Assembly (NCBI GenBank): GCA_023229165.1 | Contig: JALNZQ010000014.1 | Coordinates: 1-22,129, forward strand | From: Methanothrix sp. | GTDB taxonomy: Archaea; Halobacteriota; Methanosarcinia; Methanotrichales; Methanotrichaceae | Reading direction: 5' to 3' | DNA: 22,129 nucleotides | Shown: piece after piece, positions 13,285 to 19,716 of the stretch | How the letters are laid out: each line of letters opens with the position of its first letter | How positions within the stretch are numbered: the first letter of the stretch is position 1 | Notes under the pieces: model-generated | The model's database searches: none | What the model was told of the DNA's origin: nothing | The model's input: the letters and a program-made list of their open reading frames with translations, nothing else | Translations under genes and position numbers: made by a program

Positions 13285-14994
13285 TCAACGCTCGATTCTA
13301 GAAATGAATTCGGCTGCCTGAGCCTGAACAGGTACAAATCTGTGCTCAACGCTCATCTCAAATTCGACCCCTTTCGGCCCTACACTAAATCTCCCCATAC
13401 TTTTGTAGAGAAGGACAAAAAGGATTGTTGCAGTGAAGAACATAACCAAAGCTGAAAACGATGTCTCATTCAATTTAGCTATACAGAAAAGATAGAATGA
13501 CAATGACAGAGGCAAGAGTAGCAAGATGGCGATTGTGATTTGCTCTTTTGTTATCTCTGAAGGCGTCTCGATTCTCTCAACGGCTCGAAGATTCCTGATC
13601 GCTTTTATGTTTCTTGGATTAATGGTTCTGGCCTTAAAAAACTCGTCCTTTGCATTGTGATAGAGCTTTTTTTTGGTATATACCCAACCCAGGTTATTAT
13701 GGATTTCCGATTTGGTCGAGTCATCCATCTTATCAGAGTGCTCCAGCGCAAATTTATATTCTTTCTCCGATTCATTCAGCCAATCTTCATCAGCTAAAAT
13801 GTCTCCTAGAGTTCCAAGCGAGTATGGATCCAACGGATCGATATCCAACGCAATTCTTACCTCTTTTTCTGCCTCACCAAACCGCCCTTCTTTCCGCAAT
13901 AAATTTGCGTAGTTGTTATGAGCTCCGGCGTAATTGGGATCGACCTTGATTGCGAGACGGTACTGCTCCTTAGCCTCATCCTTTCGGCCAAGATCGTCGA
14001 GTAGGTTGCCCAAGTTGAAGTAAGCCTTGGCATAATTGGGATCTGCTTTAATTGCGAGACGATACTGCTCCTCAGCCTCAATCTTTCTTCCCAGATCAAC
14101 GAGCAGTATCCCCAAGTTGGAGTAAGCCTTGGCATAATTGGGATCTGCTTTAATTGCGAGACGATACTGCTCCTCAGCTTCATCCTTTCTTCCCAGATCA
14201 GCGAGCAGTATCCCCAAGTTGGTGTAAGCCTCGACAAGATGGGGATCTGCCTTGATTGCGAAATGGAACTGCTCCTCGGCCTCATCCTTTCTTCCCAAAT
14301 CTGTGAGCAGCATGCCCAAGTTGGAGTGAGCCGCGGCATCATCGGGATCGATCTTGATTGCGAGATGGAACTGCTTCTCAGCCTCATCCTTTCTTCCCAA
14401 ACTTGCGAGCAGCATGCCCAAGTTGGAGTGAGCCGCGGCATCATTGGGATCGATCTTGATTGCGAGATGAAACTGCTTCTCAGCCTCATCCTTTCTTCCC
14501 AATCTTGCGAGCAGCGTGCCCAAGTTGTAGTGAGCCGTAGCATCATCGGGATCGATCTTGATTGCGAGACGATACTGCTCCTCAGCTTCATTCTTTTTTC
14601 CCAGATTAGCGAGCACCATACCCAAGTTGGAGTAAGCTGCGGCATTATTCGGATCTGCATTTATGTGTTTTTTGCAGAGCTTCTCTGCTATTTCGAAGTT
14701 CTGCAATAAATACGACGCCCGTCCCGCAATATTATATGCAGGCGCCTTTTCATCGAGGCCATCTGCGGCTGCCAATGCAAGAATGTACTCATGTTTGTAT
14801 TGCTTGGCTTTATCCTGGATTTCAGACAATTCCAGCAGCCTTTGCGGGCTTATTTCCTTCTCTTTAGCCAGAGCAATTACATCACTTACGCAGGCATCCA
14901 GGTCGCCTTTTTCTAGGCAGGAAGCAATCTTTTCCAGGAGGTCCTTTTCCTTATCTTCGGTCATGAGCATCCTTTGATGATTCTCGATCCCCAT
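13285..14994 (-). CDS. TPR-repeat protein with C-terminal membrane anchor
   Basis: A 569-residue protein from the first ATG at 14994. The ATG at 14964 (MTEDKEKD) is an equally good start, since AAAGG lies 6 nt upstream of it. Residues 11-82 are helical and charged. About 11 tetratricopeptide repeats of 34 residues run from about 83 to 461. Repeats 2-8 share the pattern SNLGMLLADLGRKDEAEEQ followed by AIKxDPN. Two hydrophobic segments follow, near 483-500 and 508-528, then a soluble tail of about 40 residues. The TPR array should be a scaffold for protein partners held at the membrane. Many methanogens carry such TPR proteins, and no specific partner is suggested by the neighbours. It is convergent with the FrhB-fusion operon and divergent from the DUF5611-like gene. 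Confidence 0.88.
   Translation of the reverse strand: MGIENHQRMLMTEDKEKDLLEKIASCLEKGDLDACVSDVIALAKEKEISPQRLLELSEIQDKAKQYKHEYILALAAADGLDEKAPAYNIAGRASYLLQNFEIAEKLCKKHINADPNNAAAYSNLGMVLANLGKKNEAEEQYRLAIKIDPDDATAHYNLGTLLARLGRKDEAEKQFHLAIKIDPNDAAAHSNLGMLLASLGRKDEAEKQFHLAIKIDPDDAAAHSNLGMLLTDLGRKDEAEEQFHFAIKADPHLVEAYTNLGILLADLGRKDEAEEQYRLAIKADPNYAKAYSNLGILLVDLGRKIEAEEQYRLAIKADPNYAKAYFNLGNLLDDLGRKDEAKEQYRLAIKVDPNYAGAHNNYANLLRKEGRFGEAEKEVRIALDIDPLDPYSLGTLGDILADEDWLNESEKEYKFALEHSDKMDDSTKSEIHNNLGWVYTKKKLYHNAKDEFFKARTINPRNIKAIRNLRAVERIETPSEITKEQITIAILLLLPLSLSFYLFCIAKLNETSFSALVMFFTATILFVLLYKSMGRFSVGPKGVEFEMSVEHRFVPVQAQAAEFISRIER
13933..14646 (-). repeat. Seven tandem 102-bp TPR-coding repeats
   Basis: Codons 117-354 of the TPR gene are seven units of exactly 34 codons. 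Neighbouring units are very similar at DNA level: segments such as gcataattgggatctgcttt and gcgagacgatactgctcct recur almost unchanged. The first and the last two TPRs of the protein are more diverged. This suggests recent internal duplication or gene conversion. Confidence 0.85.
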
Positions 14995-15075
14995 TCGCCC
15001 TGATGACTTTAATAATTCTTTCCTCCATTATCCCGAAATTTCTTCTTGGTAGTCATCACGTTTTTCGCTCGAAAG

Positions 15076-15107
15076 ATCTATACCGGAATAAGCCCTAACC
15101 TTTGGGC
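15076..15107 (+). promoter_or_regulatory. TATA box of a probably leaderless gene
   Basis: CTATACC at 15079-15085, preceded by purine-rich GAAAGA as expected for the TFB element, lies about 27 bp before the ATG at 15108. No SD precedes that ATG. The spacing is that of a transcript starting at or near the start codon. Confidence 0.35.
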
Positions 15108-15422
15108 ATGGACTACTCATTCAAGCGAGGCTTCAAGCCTGACTTAGAGCGAATTCAAAAAGCACTGGAAGAGGAGTTTCCCACAGAGATCAAGCAAGAG
15201 GACAGCAAGCTTCTGCTCAGCTATGGAGCTCTTAAAAGCATCTGCGTGTCGATCACCGGCAAGAAGCTCACCGTGACCACGGAGTCGGTAATAGGCGCCA
15301 GCGACGAGCAAGCCATGGATACCAACAAACGCTTTAGAAATTTCCTGGAAAAAGCCACAGGCTACAACGCTAAGCAGAGGCTGCAGATGGCCAAAAAAGA
15401 GGTAACTAAAGGGGCTGATTGA
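15108..15422 (+). CDS. Small conserved archaeal protein, DUF5611-like
   Basis: A 104-residue soluble protein starting MDYSFKRGFKPDLERIQKALEEEFP. I place the start at ATG 15108. An in-frame TTG at 15102 adds only two residues and is less likely. It has an alpha/beta pattern: a helix after a short basic strand, a beta hairpin region (KLLLSYGALKSICVSITGKKLTVTTES), and a charged C-terminal helix with a lysine-rich end. The opening matches my memory of the DUF5611 family of methanogens, but I cannot confirm it. There is no signal peptide, membrane segment or cysteine cluster, and its function is unknown. It ends 13 bp before the end of the convergent S-adenosylmethionine synthetase gene. Confidence 0.8.
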   Translation: MDYSFKRGFKPDLERIQKALEEEFPTEIKQEDSKLLLSYGALKSICVSITGKKLTVTTESVIGASDEQAMDTNKRFRNFLEKATGYNAKQRLQMAKKEVTKGAD

Positions 15423-15435
15423 AGCTTTATATTTT

Positions 15436-16551
15436 TCAATAAAGAGTTAGCTTGCCTTTGACAAACTGCTCAACCAGGTCGTCTGTGCTCTCCAGCCAGA
15501 AGTCCAGGATGGCATCGACCTTCGACTCCATCGCGGACGTCATCTGCAAGTCGCCTGAGATCTGTACGCCGCGTAGTAGCGGCTGGCTGATGGGCGAGCC
15601 GATCTTGCTGACCAAAGTAACATAGGCCTCATCCACACCCTCCAGCTCGGCGATCTCGGTTGCAGCTTTCTGCGCCAGCACATTGTAGATCTTGCCCACA
15701 TGGCTGACCGGATTTTTTCCGGCTATAGCCTCCATGGTCATGGGCCGCATGGGTGTGATCAGGCCGTTGCCGCGATTGCCCCGGCCCGTGGCTCCGTCGT
15801 CGCCCATCTCAATGGAGGTGCCGGTCACTGTGAGGTAGATGTTCTCCCCGGCATCGGCGCAGTTCACAAAGACCTCTACGTCCCCGGAGCTTTCTGCTTT
15901 CGCCTTTCCCATGACTGCTTCCTGGACGGCAGCCTTGGCCCCATCGTAATCCTCTCGCGAATTTATGAACCGAGAGACCATTGCTGCAGCTACTACGAGA
16001 GTCAGCTTGTCTCCTATGCGTACCGCCATGAGCTTGGTGTCCTCTCCCACGCCATGCACGCCTCTCACAACCTCCTCCAAATCCAGGATGAGCTGCTCGG
16101 TGGTGCTCAGCGGCGCATATCCTACTCCGATGGAGGTATCATTGGCTCCCCGGCCGATGAGGCTTCGCAGCTCCGGGGCGCCCTCTTCCACGCGCGGCTC
16201 GACTTGGAATTGCTGCAGGTTTTTCACGGTTTTATGAAAGTGTGAGGCTGTAGCATTCTCAATGATCTCGCTGATCGGCTTTCCGGAGGGCCGGCTGGCC
16301 CGGCCGCCCACGACCACCGAAGGGGGCTTTAAAATCGTGCCTCCGGCAAAGCGCGGCGCGCTCTTGCCGGCGATGATGAGTACCTTGTCCACATTGTGAT
16401 GCAGGATTTGGCCGAACTCGTCCAGGTAAAACCGGCATAGGGCGCGGGAGATGGCCTCGGAGATGCCGTCCGCCAGGGTATCCGGGTGGCCGAGGCCTTT
16501 TCTTTCCACTACCTCGAAGGGAGGTGGATTGCGTTTATTCAGGGTGATCAT
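15436..16551 (-). CDS. mat: Archaeal-type S-adenosylmethionine synthetase
   Basis: This 371-residue enzyme makes S-adenosylmethionine from methionine and ATP. Archaeal family hallmarks are VERKGLGHPDTLADGI near the N-terminus, ILHHNVDKV, ANDTSIGVGYAPLSTTE, LTVTGTSIEMGDDGATGRGNR and GLITPMRPMTMEAIAGKNPVSHVGKIYN. These match the archaeal MAT class, not bacterial MetK. It is somewhat shorter than the roughly 400 residues usual for the class, with the shortfall in the segment after the glycine-rich region (about 80-130), while all catalytic motifs are present. I prefer the ATG at 16551. A GTG at 16560 would add three residues. No SD is visible. The gene is divergent from PAN. Confidence 0.94.
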   Translation of the reverse strand: MITLNKRNPPPFEVVERKGLGHPDTLADGISEAISRALCRFYLDEFGQILHHNVDKVLIIAGKSAPRFAGGTILKPPSVVVGGRASRPSGKPISEIIENATASHFHKTVKNLQQFQVEPRVEEGAPELRSLIGRGANDTSIGVGYAPLSTTEQLILDLEEVVRGVHGVGEDTKLMAVRIGDKLTLVVAAAMVSRFINSREDYDGAKAAVQEAVMGKAKAESSGDVEVFVNCADAGENIYLTVTGTSIEMGDDGATGRGNRGNGLITPMRPMTMEAIAGKNPVSHVGKIYNVLAQKAATEIAELEGVDEAYVTLVSKIGSPISQPLLRGVQISGDLQMTSAMESKVDAILDFWLESTDDLVEQFVKGKLTLY

Positions 16552-16670
16552 AAAAACCACAAGATATAATTAGGTGGGTTATGATTAATACTTTTCTGTG
16601 ATATAAAAAATTTTCATTTTACCGCCTCAGGCATGAATTTATAAGCTTGAAAAACTCAGGGCTTCTTTAT
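16552..16670. promoter_or_regulatory. Divergent promoter region of mat and pan
   Basis: The region between the two ATGs has AT-rich elements for both directions. On the minus strand, TTTTTTATAT (16601-16610) lies about 50 bp before mat, and ATTATATC (about 16562-16570) closer in. On the plus strand, TTTATAAG at 16638-16645 lies about 30 bp before the pan ATG at 16671, fitting a leaderless pan transcript. TATAAAAAA at 16602-16610 is an alternative plus-strand box. Confidence 0.45.
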
Positions 16671-17906
16671 ATGAGTGAAACATCGGCCATTTCCGGTCAA
16701 GAGACCATTCAGGAGTCCTTCGTAAAGAGGATAAACGCTCTACAGTCCGACAACAAGAGCCTCGCCGAAGAGCTGGAGACAACCAGGATGGAGAGGGAAG
16801 AAGTAAGAGCAAAGCTCTTCGAGTCCCTCATTGCCAATAAAAAATATCTGCGAGAGGTTGAGCGGCTGAAGAAAGAGAATATACTCCTCAAGAAGATGCC
16901 GCTGTTCCTGGCAACGGTTGTGGAGATGGGGTCGGACTATGTCCTGCTCAGGCAACACGGCAATAATCAGGAGTTCATAACCACTGCTCCGCCAGAGTTG
17001 ATGGGGATGATCCAGACAAACTCTCGTGTGGCCATAAACAACTCTCTGACCATCGTTCGTGTCCTGGACCGCTCAGTAGACGTCCGGGCCAAAGTAATGG
17101 AACTGGTCGAGGCCCCCGATGTGTCCTACGAACAGGTGGGCGGTCTGGAAAGCCAGATTCAAGAGATCAGGGAGACCGTTGAGCTGCCGCTCACGAATCC
17201 TGCCATCTTCAAGGAGATCGGCATAGAGCCGCCCAGAGGCGTCTTGCTCTACGGATTGCCGGGAACGGGCAAGACCATGCTCGCTAAGGCTGTAGCTCAC
17301 GAATCCAAGGCCACGTTCATCCATATGTCCGGCTCGGAGCTGGTGCATAAGTTCATAGGAGAGGGCGCGCAGCTCGTTCGCGATATCTTCCAGATGGCGC
17401 GCGAGAAGGCCCCCAGCATCATATTCATCGATGAAATCGACGCTGTGGGAAGCATCCGTACACATGACGGAACCACGGGAAGCGCCGAGGTCAACCGCAC
17501 TATGATGCAGCTTTTGGCGGAGATGGACGGATTTAGAACCAGAGGGGACATCAAGATCATTGCGGCCACGAACAGAATCGATATTCTGGATCCGGCATTG
17601 CTGCGGCCTGGTCGCTTTGACAGGATCATTGAGATTCCCATGCCTTCAGCGGTTGGAAGGCTCAAGATCCTGGAGATCCATTCCCGGAAGATGAAGAAGG
17701 ATGAGGACGTGGATCTGATGGAGATTGTCAAAGTTACTGAAGAAGCGAGCGGTGCCGACCTCAATGCCATTGTGGTTGAGGCAGGCATGAATGCCCTGCG
17801 CAGAGGCGCATCTTCGGTTGGCAAGAGCGATTTCGAGGTAGCAATCAGAAAGGTGCTCGGGGATGAGATCGAAGGATCGGAAGAAGCCCTGAGGATGTTC
17901 TCATAG
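16671..17906 (+). CDS. pan: Proteasome-activating nucleotidase (PAN)
   Basis: A 411-residue AAA+ ATPase that unfolds proteins for the archaeal 20S proteasome. I choose ATG 16671 because a TATA box lies about 30 bp upstream. A TTG at 16647 would add eight residues. Layout: coiled coil at about 12-75, OB domain at about 76-150, then the AAA+ domain. Walker A is GLPGTGKT (195-202) and Walker B is IIFIDE (250-255). The pore loop is KFIGEG (227-232), and the second region of homology ATNRIDILDPALLRPGRFDR includes the arginine finger. The C-terminus ends R-M-F-S, a variant of the HbYX motif with Phe in place of Tyr, which docks into the proteasome alpha ring. Walker A has Leu at the second position where most PANs have Pro. 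The enzyme is otherwise canonical. Confidence 0.94.
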   Translation: MSETSAISGQETIQESFVKRINALQSDNKSLAEELETTRMEREEVRAKLFESLIANKKYLREVERLKKENILLKKMPLFLATVVEMGSDYVLLRQHGNNQEFITTAPPELMGMIQTNSRVAINNSLTIVRVLDRSVDVRAKVMELVEAPDVSYEQVGGLESQIQEIRETVELPLTNPAIFKEIGIEPPRGVLLYGLPGTGKTMLAKAVAHESKATFIHMSGSELVHKFIGEGAQLVRDIFQMAREKAPSIIFIDEIDAVGSIRTHDGTTGSAEVNRTMMQLLAEMDGFRTRGDIKIIAATNRIDILDPALLRPGRFDRIIEIPMPSAVGRLKILEIHSRKMKKDEDVDLMEIVKVTEEASGADLNAIVVEAGMNALRRGASSVGKSDFEVAIRKVLGDEIEGSEEALRMFS

Positions 17907-17921
17907 GCGGCAAAAAGCCGC
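17907..17921 (+). terminator. Hairpin directly after pan
   Basis: GCGGC (17907-17911) pairs with GCCGC (17917-17921) around AAAAA, starting at the base after the stop codon, and AATTATTTTATATATT follows. The shape fits termination of pan transcription just ahead of the next promoter. Confidence 0.5.
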
Positions 17922-17925
17922 AATT

Positions 17926-17957
17926 ATTTTATATATTCTGGAAACGCTTAAATATTC
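17926..17957 (+). promoter_or_regulatory. Promoter of MscS-like gene
   Basis: Two TATA-like elements occur: TTTTATATATT (17927-17937) and CTTAAATATT (17948-17957). The second is about 27 bp before the ATG at 17978, which has no SD, suggesting a leaderless transcript. The first would give a leader of about 20 nt. Confidence 0.4.
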
Positions 17958-17977
17958 TTTTTCCGTCCCTAGTCCTG

Positions 17978-18901
17978 ATGAATCTTACAGCGATGGCAGG
18001 CATGACCGATCCGATTCTTCTGGCAAATTGGATTCAACAAGCTGTGGATTCAACGACTGGCAGACATGTTGACCTGGTTTTTATCCAGATTCTGGCAAAT
18101 ACCATCAGCAGCATTGATTTGGCATTTATTTTTTTAAATGTTATTTTTATAATAGTAATTGCACTCTTAACTCGCACCGCCGCTCGCATCGTAGACCGCA
18201 TGCTGGCGAACTATATTCCCGCTGTCGTGTGCAAGGTGCAGATGAATATGGACGAGACCATGCAGCTCATGATGCGCAGATTGGTTTCCGCCACGATCTA
18301 CGTTATCGGTCTGATGCTCATCATCTATCAGATACCGCAGCTACGAAGCCTTGTCACAGCCATTCTCGCCGGTGCGGGCATCGCAGGTCTGGCCATCGGC
18401 TTTGCCGCCAAGGACTCTCTCTCCAACTTCACCTCCAGCATCTTCATCGCTGTCTTCCAGCCCTTTCGGGTGGGTGATTCAGTGGACTTTCGGGGTGAAT
18501 ACGGCCAGGTGGAGGACTTGACTCTGAGGCATACGGTAATTCGAACCACTGATAATAAGAGAATTATTGTCCCCAATAGCATCATGAGCATGGAGCCGAT
18601 TATCAACTGGTCTATTAAGCAGCCGGAGATAACCTGGATGGTGGACTTTGACCTGGAGAAGGCTTCCGACATCGACAGGGCCAGGGAGATCATCATCAAA
18701 GCTGCAAAGAGCCACCCCATGGTGCTGAAGGATAAGCCGCTAAATGTTTTGCTGATGAACACCAGGTACTCGGAGCTTACGCTGCGCCTCGAGGTTCCTG
18801 TCCCCGGCAGAAACGTAGCAAAGGTTATAGGCTGCGATATAAGAGAGGCAGTTAAAAAGGAGTTCGAGGTGCAGGGCATACCACCCGCACCTACGCCTTG
18901 A
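17978..18901 (+). CDS. Small-conductance mechanosensitive channel (MscS family)
   Basis: A 307-residue membrane channel that releases solutes under hypo-osmotic stress. Membrane segments are near 47-65 and 103-120. The pore-lining TM3 at about 125-158 has the Gly/Ala-rich stretch ILAGAGIAGLAIGFAAKDSL that defines the family. The beta domain follows (QPFRVGDSVDFRGEYGQVEDLTLRHTVIRT and IIVPNSIM), then an alpha/beta C-terminal domain to residue 307. The size is that of a basic MscS with three transmembrane segments and no extra domains. The start at 17978 fits the nearby TATA box. ATGs at codons 6 and 9 are possible alternatives. It is flanked by its own promoter and a T-rich terminator, so it is probably a single-gene unit. 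Confidence 0.93.
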   Translation: MNLTAMAGMTDPILLANWIQQAVDSTTGRHVDLVFIQILANTISSIDLAFIFLNVIFIIVIALLTRTAARIVDRMLANYIPAVVCKVQMNMDETMQLMMRRLVSATIYVIGLMLIIYQIPQLRSLVTAILAGAGIAGLAIGFAAKDSLSNFTSSIFIAVFQPFRVGDSVDFRGEYGQVEDLTLRHTVIRTTDNKRIIVPNSIMSMEPIINWSIKQPEITWMVDFDLEKASDIDRAREIIIKAAKSHPMVLKDKPLNVLLMNTRYSELTLRLEVPVPGRNVAKVIGCDIREAVKKEFEVQGIPPAPTP

Positions 18902-18922
18902 TTTGTTTTTTTTATTTTAAAA
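18902..18922 (+). terminator. T-rich terminator after MscS
   Basis: The stretch beginning right after the MscS stop contains TTTGTTTTTTTTATTTTAA, a typical archaeal oligo-T termination signal without a required hairpin. Confidence 0.55.
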
Positions 18923-19037
18923 TGAATACCCAGCAGCCTGCTGCGCGGGTGCGCCGCCGCCGTTTCACTGATTATAGATATATTCTCATTCGCGCAGAAA
19001 TGACTTGTACATCATCTTTTGCTCCACATCCGCGAAT

Positions 19038-19047
19038 TATATAAAAA
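19038..19047 (+). promoter_or_regulatory. Strong TATA box upstream of folded RNA
   Basis: TTATATAAAA at 19038-19047, preceded by GCGAA, is the best TATA match in this part of the window. It predicts a transcript start near 19068-19072, about 30 nt before the folded element and about 200 nt before the ATG at 19269. Confidence 0.5.
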
Positions 19048-19099
19048 ATTTGTTAATTTAAATTTCTTTTTTTGCTAATGTCTTTATGACACAATTTTG

Positions 19100-19189
19100 A
19101 AGAGCAGTAAAGAAACTGATCGTATCTTTTACGAAAAAAGGGCTATTGGCAGAAAGATAACATCTTCTCGGGACATAGCCCCTGCTCTT
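19100..19189 (+). ncRNA. Predicted three-way-junction RNA or leader element
   Basis: Three helices fit together without conflict. P1 is an 8-bp closing stem, AAGAGCAG (19100-19107) with CTGCTCTT (19182-19189). P2 is TCGTA (19120-19124) with TACGA (19130-19134), loop TCTTT. P3 is GGGCTAT (19140-19146) with ATAGCCC (19175-19181), extended after an internal loop by AGAAAGAT (19151-19158) with ATCTTCT (19162-19168), one bulged A and a 3-nt loop. P1 and P3 abut exactly at 19181/19182, so they could stack coaxially. I match it to no known family; it is not a tRNA, 5S, SRP or RNase P RNA. The strand is inferred from the TATA box upstream and the gene downstream. Confidence 0.4.
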
Positions 19190-19240
19190 TTCCCTCCTGC
19201 AAAAAGTTTTAATGCTTCGAATCAGTGACCCTAATTGAGA

Positions 19241-19266
19241 ATAGGGAGCAGATATAGGGAGCAGAT
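19241..19266 (+). repeat. Tandem 13-bp duplication containing the SD
   Basis: ATAGGGAGCAGAT occurs twice in direct succession (19241-19253 and 19254-19266), 2 nt before the ATG at 19269. Each copy has a GGGAG SD-like core, so the gene has two potential ribosome-binding sites. CCCTA at 19229-19233 can pair with TAGGG of either copy. Confidence 0.7.
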
Positions 19267-19268
19267 AG

Positions 19269-19628
19269 ATGTCTGGTTGCGAGCACAAGATATCCGGCAG
19301 CAGAGAGAAGATATGGCTGACCTACTACTTTGAAGGCAGAGAACGAGGACTAAAACCCCACCCTTACTGTATCGAGTGCGGCCTGATCAAGAATCTGTCA
19401 TCGGAAAAGCCACGCAGTATCGGTTATTTCATGAATATTATTGCGGAGCTTGGAACCCGCCACAAAATTGCCCAGATTCAGACGAGGCTTATTGCTCTGG
19501 AGATGGAAAGACTGGCACTGGATGACAAATTCGGCATGGATAGAAAGCAACAGGAAGATCTATTCGTAGAAATAACCACGCGAATCCTAAATATCCCGGC
19601 GAGAGCGGTCCTCGAACTTCTAAACTGA
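19269..19628 (+). CDS. Uncharacterised small protein with putative zinc site
   Basis: A 119-residue protein. The N-terminal 40 residues contain C4 and H6, then HPYCIECG with H31, C34 and C37, a likely zinc-binding set. The rest is mostly helical with basic and acidic residues (about 52-119), with no signal peptide or membrane segment. The phrase RGLKPHPYCIECGLIKNLS looks conserved in type, but I cannot name a family. A role in RNA or DNA binding or protein interaction is conceivable from the zinc site, without direct support. The SD lies in the tandem duplication just upstream. A long structured leader may control it. Base composition is like its neighbours. Confidence 0.75.
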   Translation: MSGCEHKISGSREKIWLTYYFEGRERGLKPHPYCIECGLIKNLSSEKPRSIGYFMNIIAELGTRHKIAQIQTRLIALEMERLALDDKFGMDRKQQEDLFVEITTRILNIPARAVLELLN

Positions 19629-19716
19629 AGTCCTTTGCCCCGGTTTCGGTATAACATTTTGCAGGAAGGATGCTGGTAAAATAATTCATCAACCTGCCCC
19701 GCATCAGCTCTCTGCT

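Larger units (their letters stand above)
18923..19268 (+). other. Gene-free region with RNA-like structure
   Basis: Together with the terminator, 367 bases separate the MscS gene from the next one. I see no defensible protein gene on either strand; the minus-strand open frame of 76 codons has no SD and an odd composition. The region holds a GC-rich patch with a CAGCA/TGCTG hairpin (about 18931-18943), a strong TATA box (19038-19047), the predicted folded RNA (19100-19189), and the duplicated SD segment (19241-19266). Confidence 0.6.

Noticed and set aside
13857..14660. 267-codon minus-strand open frame
   Set aside because: It is a frame shadow of the TPR repeats, with the same 34-residue period and a low-complexity Ser/Arg/Trp-rich sequence.
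14239..14709. 156-codon plus-strand open frame opposite the TPR repeats
   Set aside because: It is an antisense shadow created by the repeated units, with no SD and repetitive product.
14951..15028. 25-codon minus-strand ORF overlapping the TPR gene start
   Set aside because: No clear SD before its ATG, and ORFs of this length are common by chance.
19100..19189. Hammerhead ribozyme, from CTGAT followed by a hairpin and an A-rich segment
   Set aside because: The core needs CUGANGA and GAAA in fixed positions; here CUGAUCG and an A-run do not fit.
19058..19288. 76-codon minus-strand ORF in the gene-free region
   Set aside because: No SD or promoter, odd composition, and it overlaps the folded RNA candidate and the start of the next gene.
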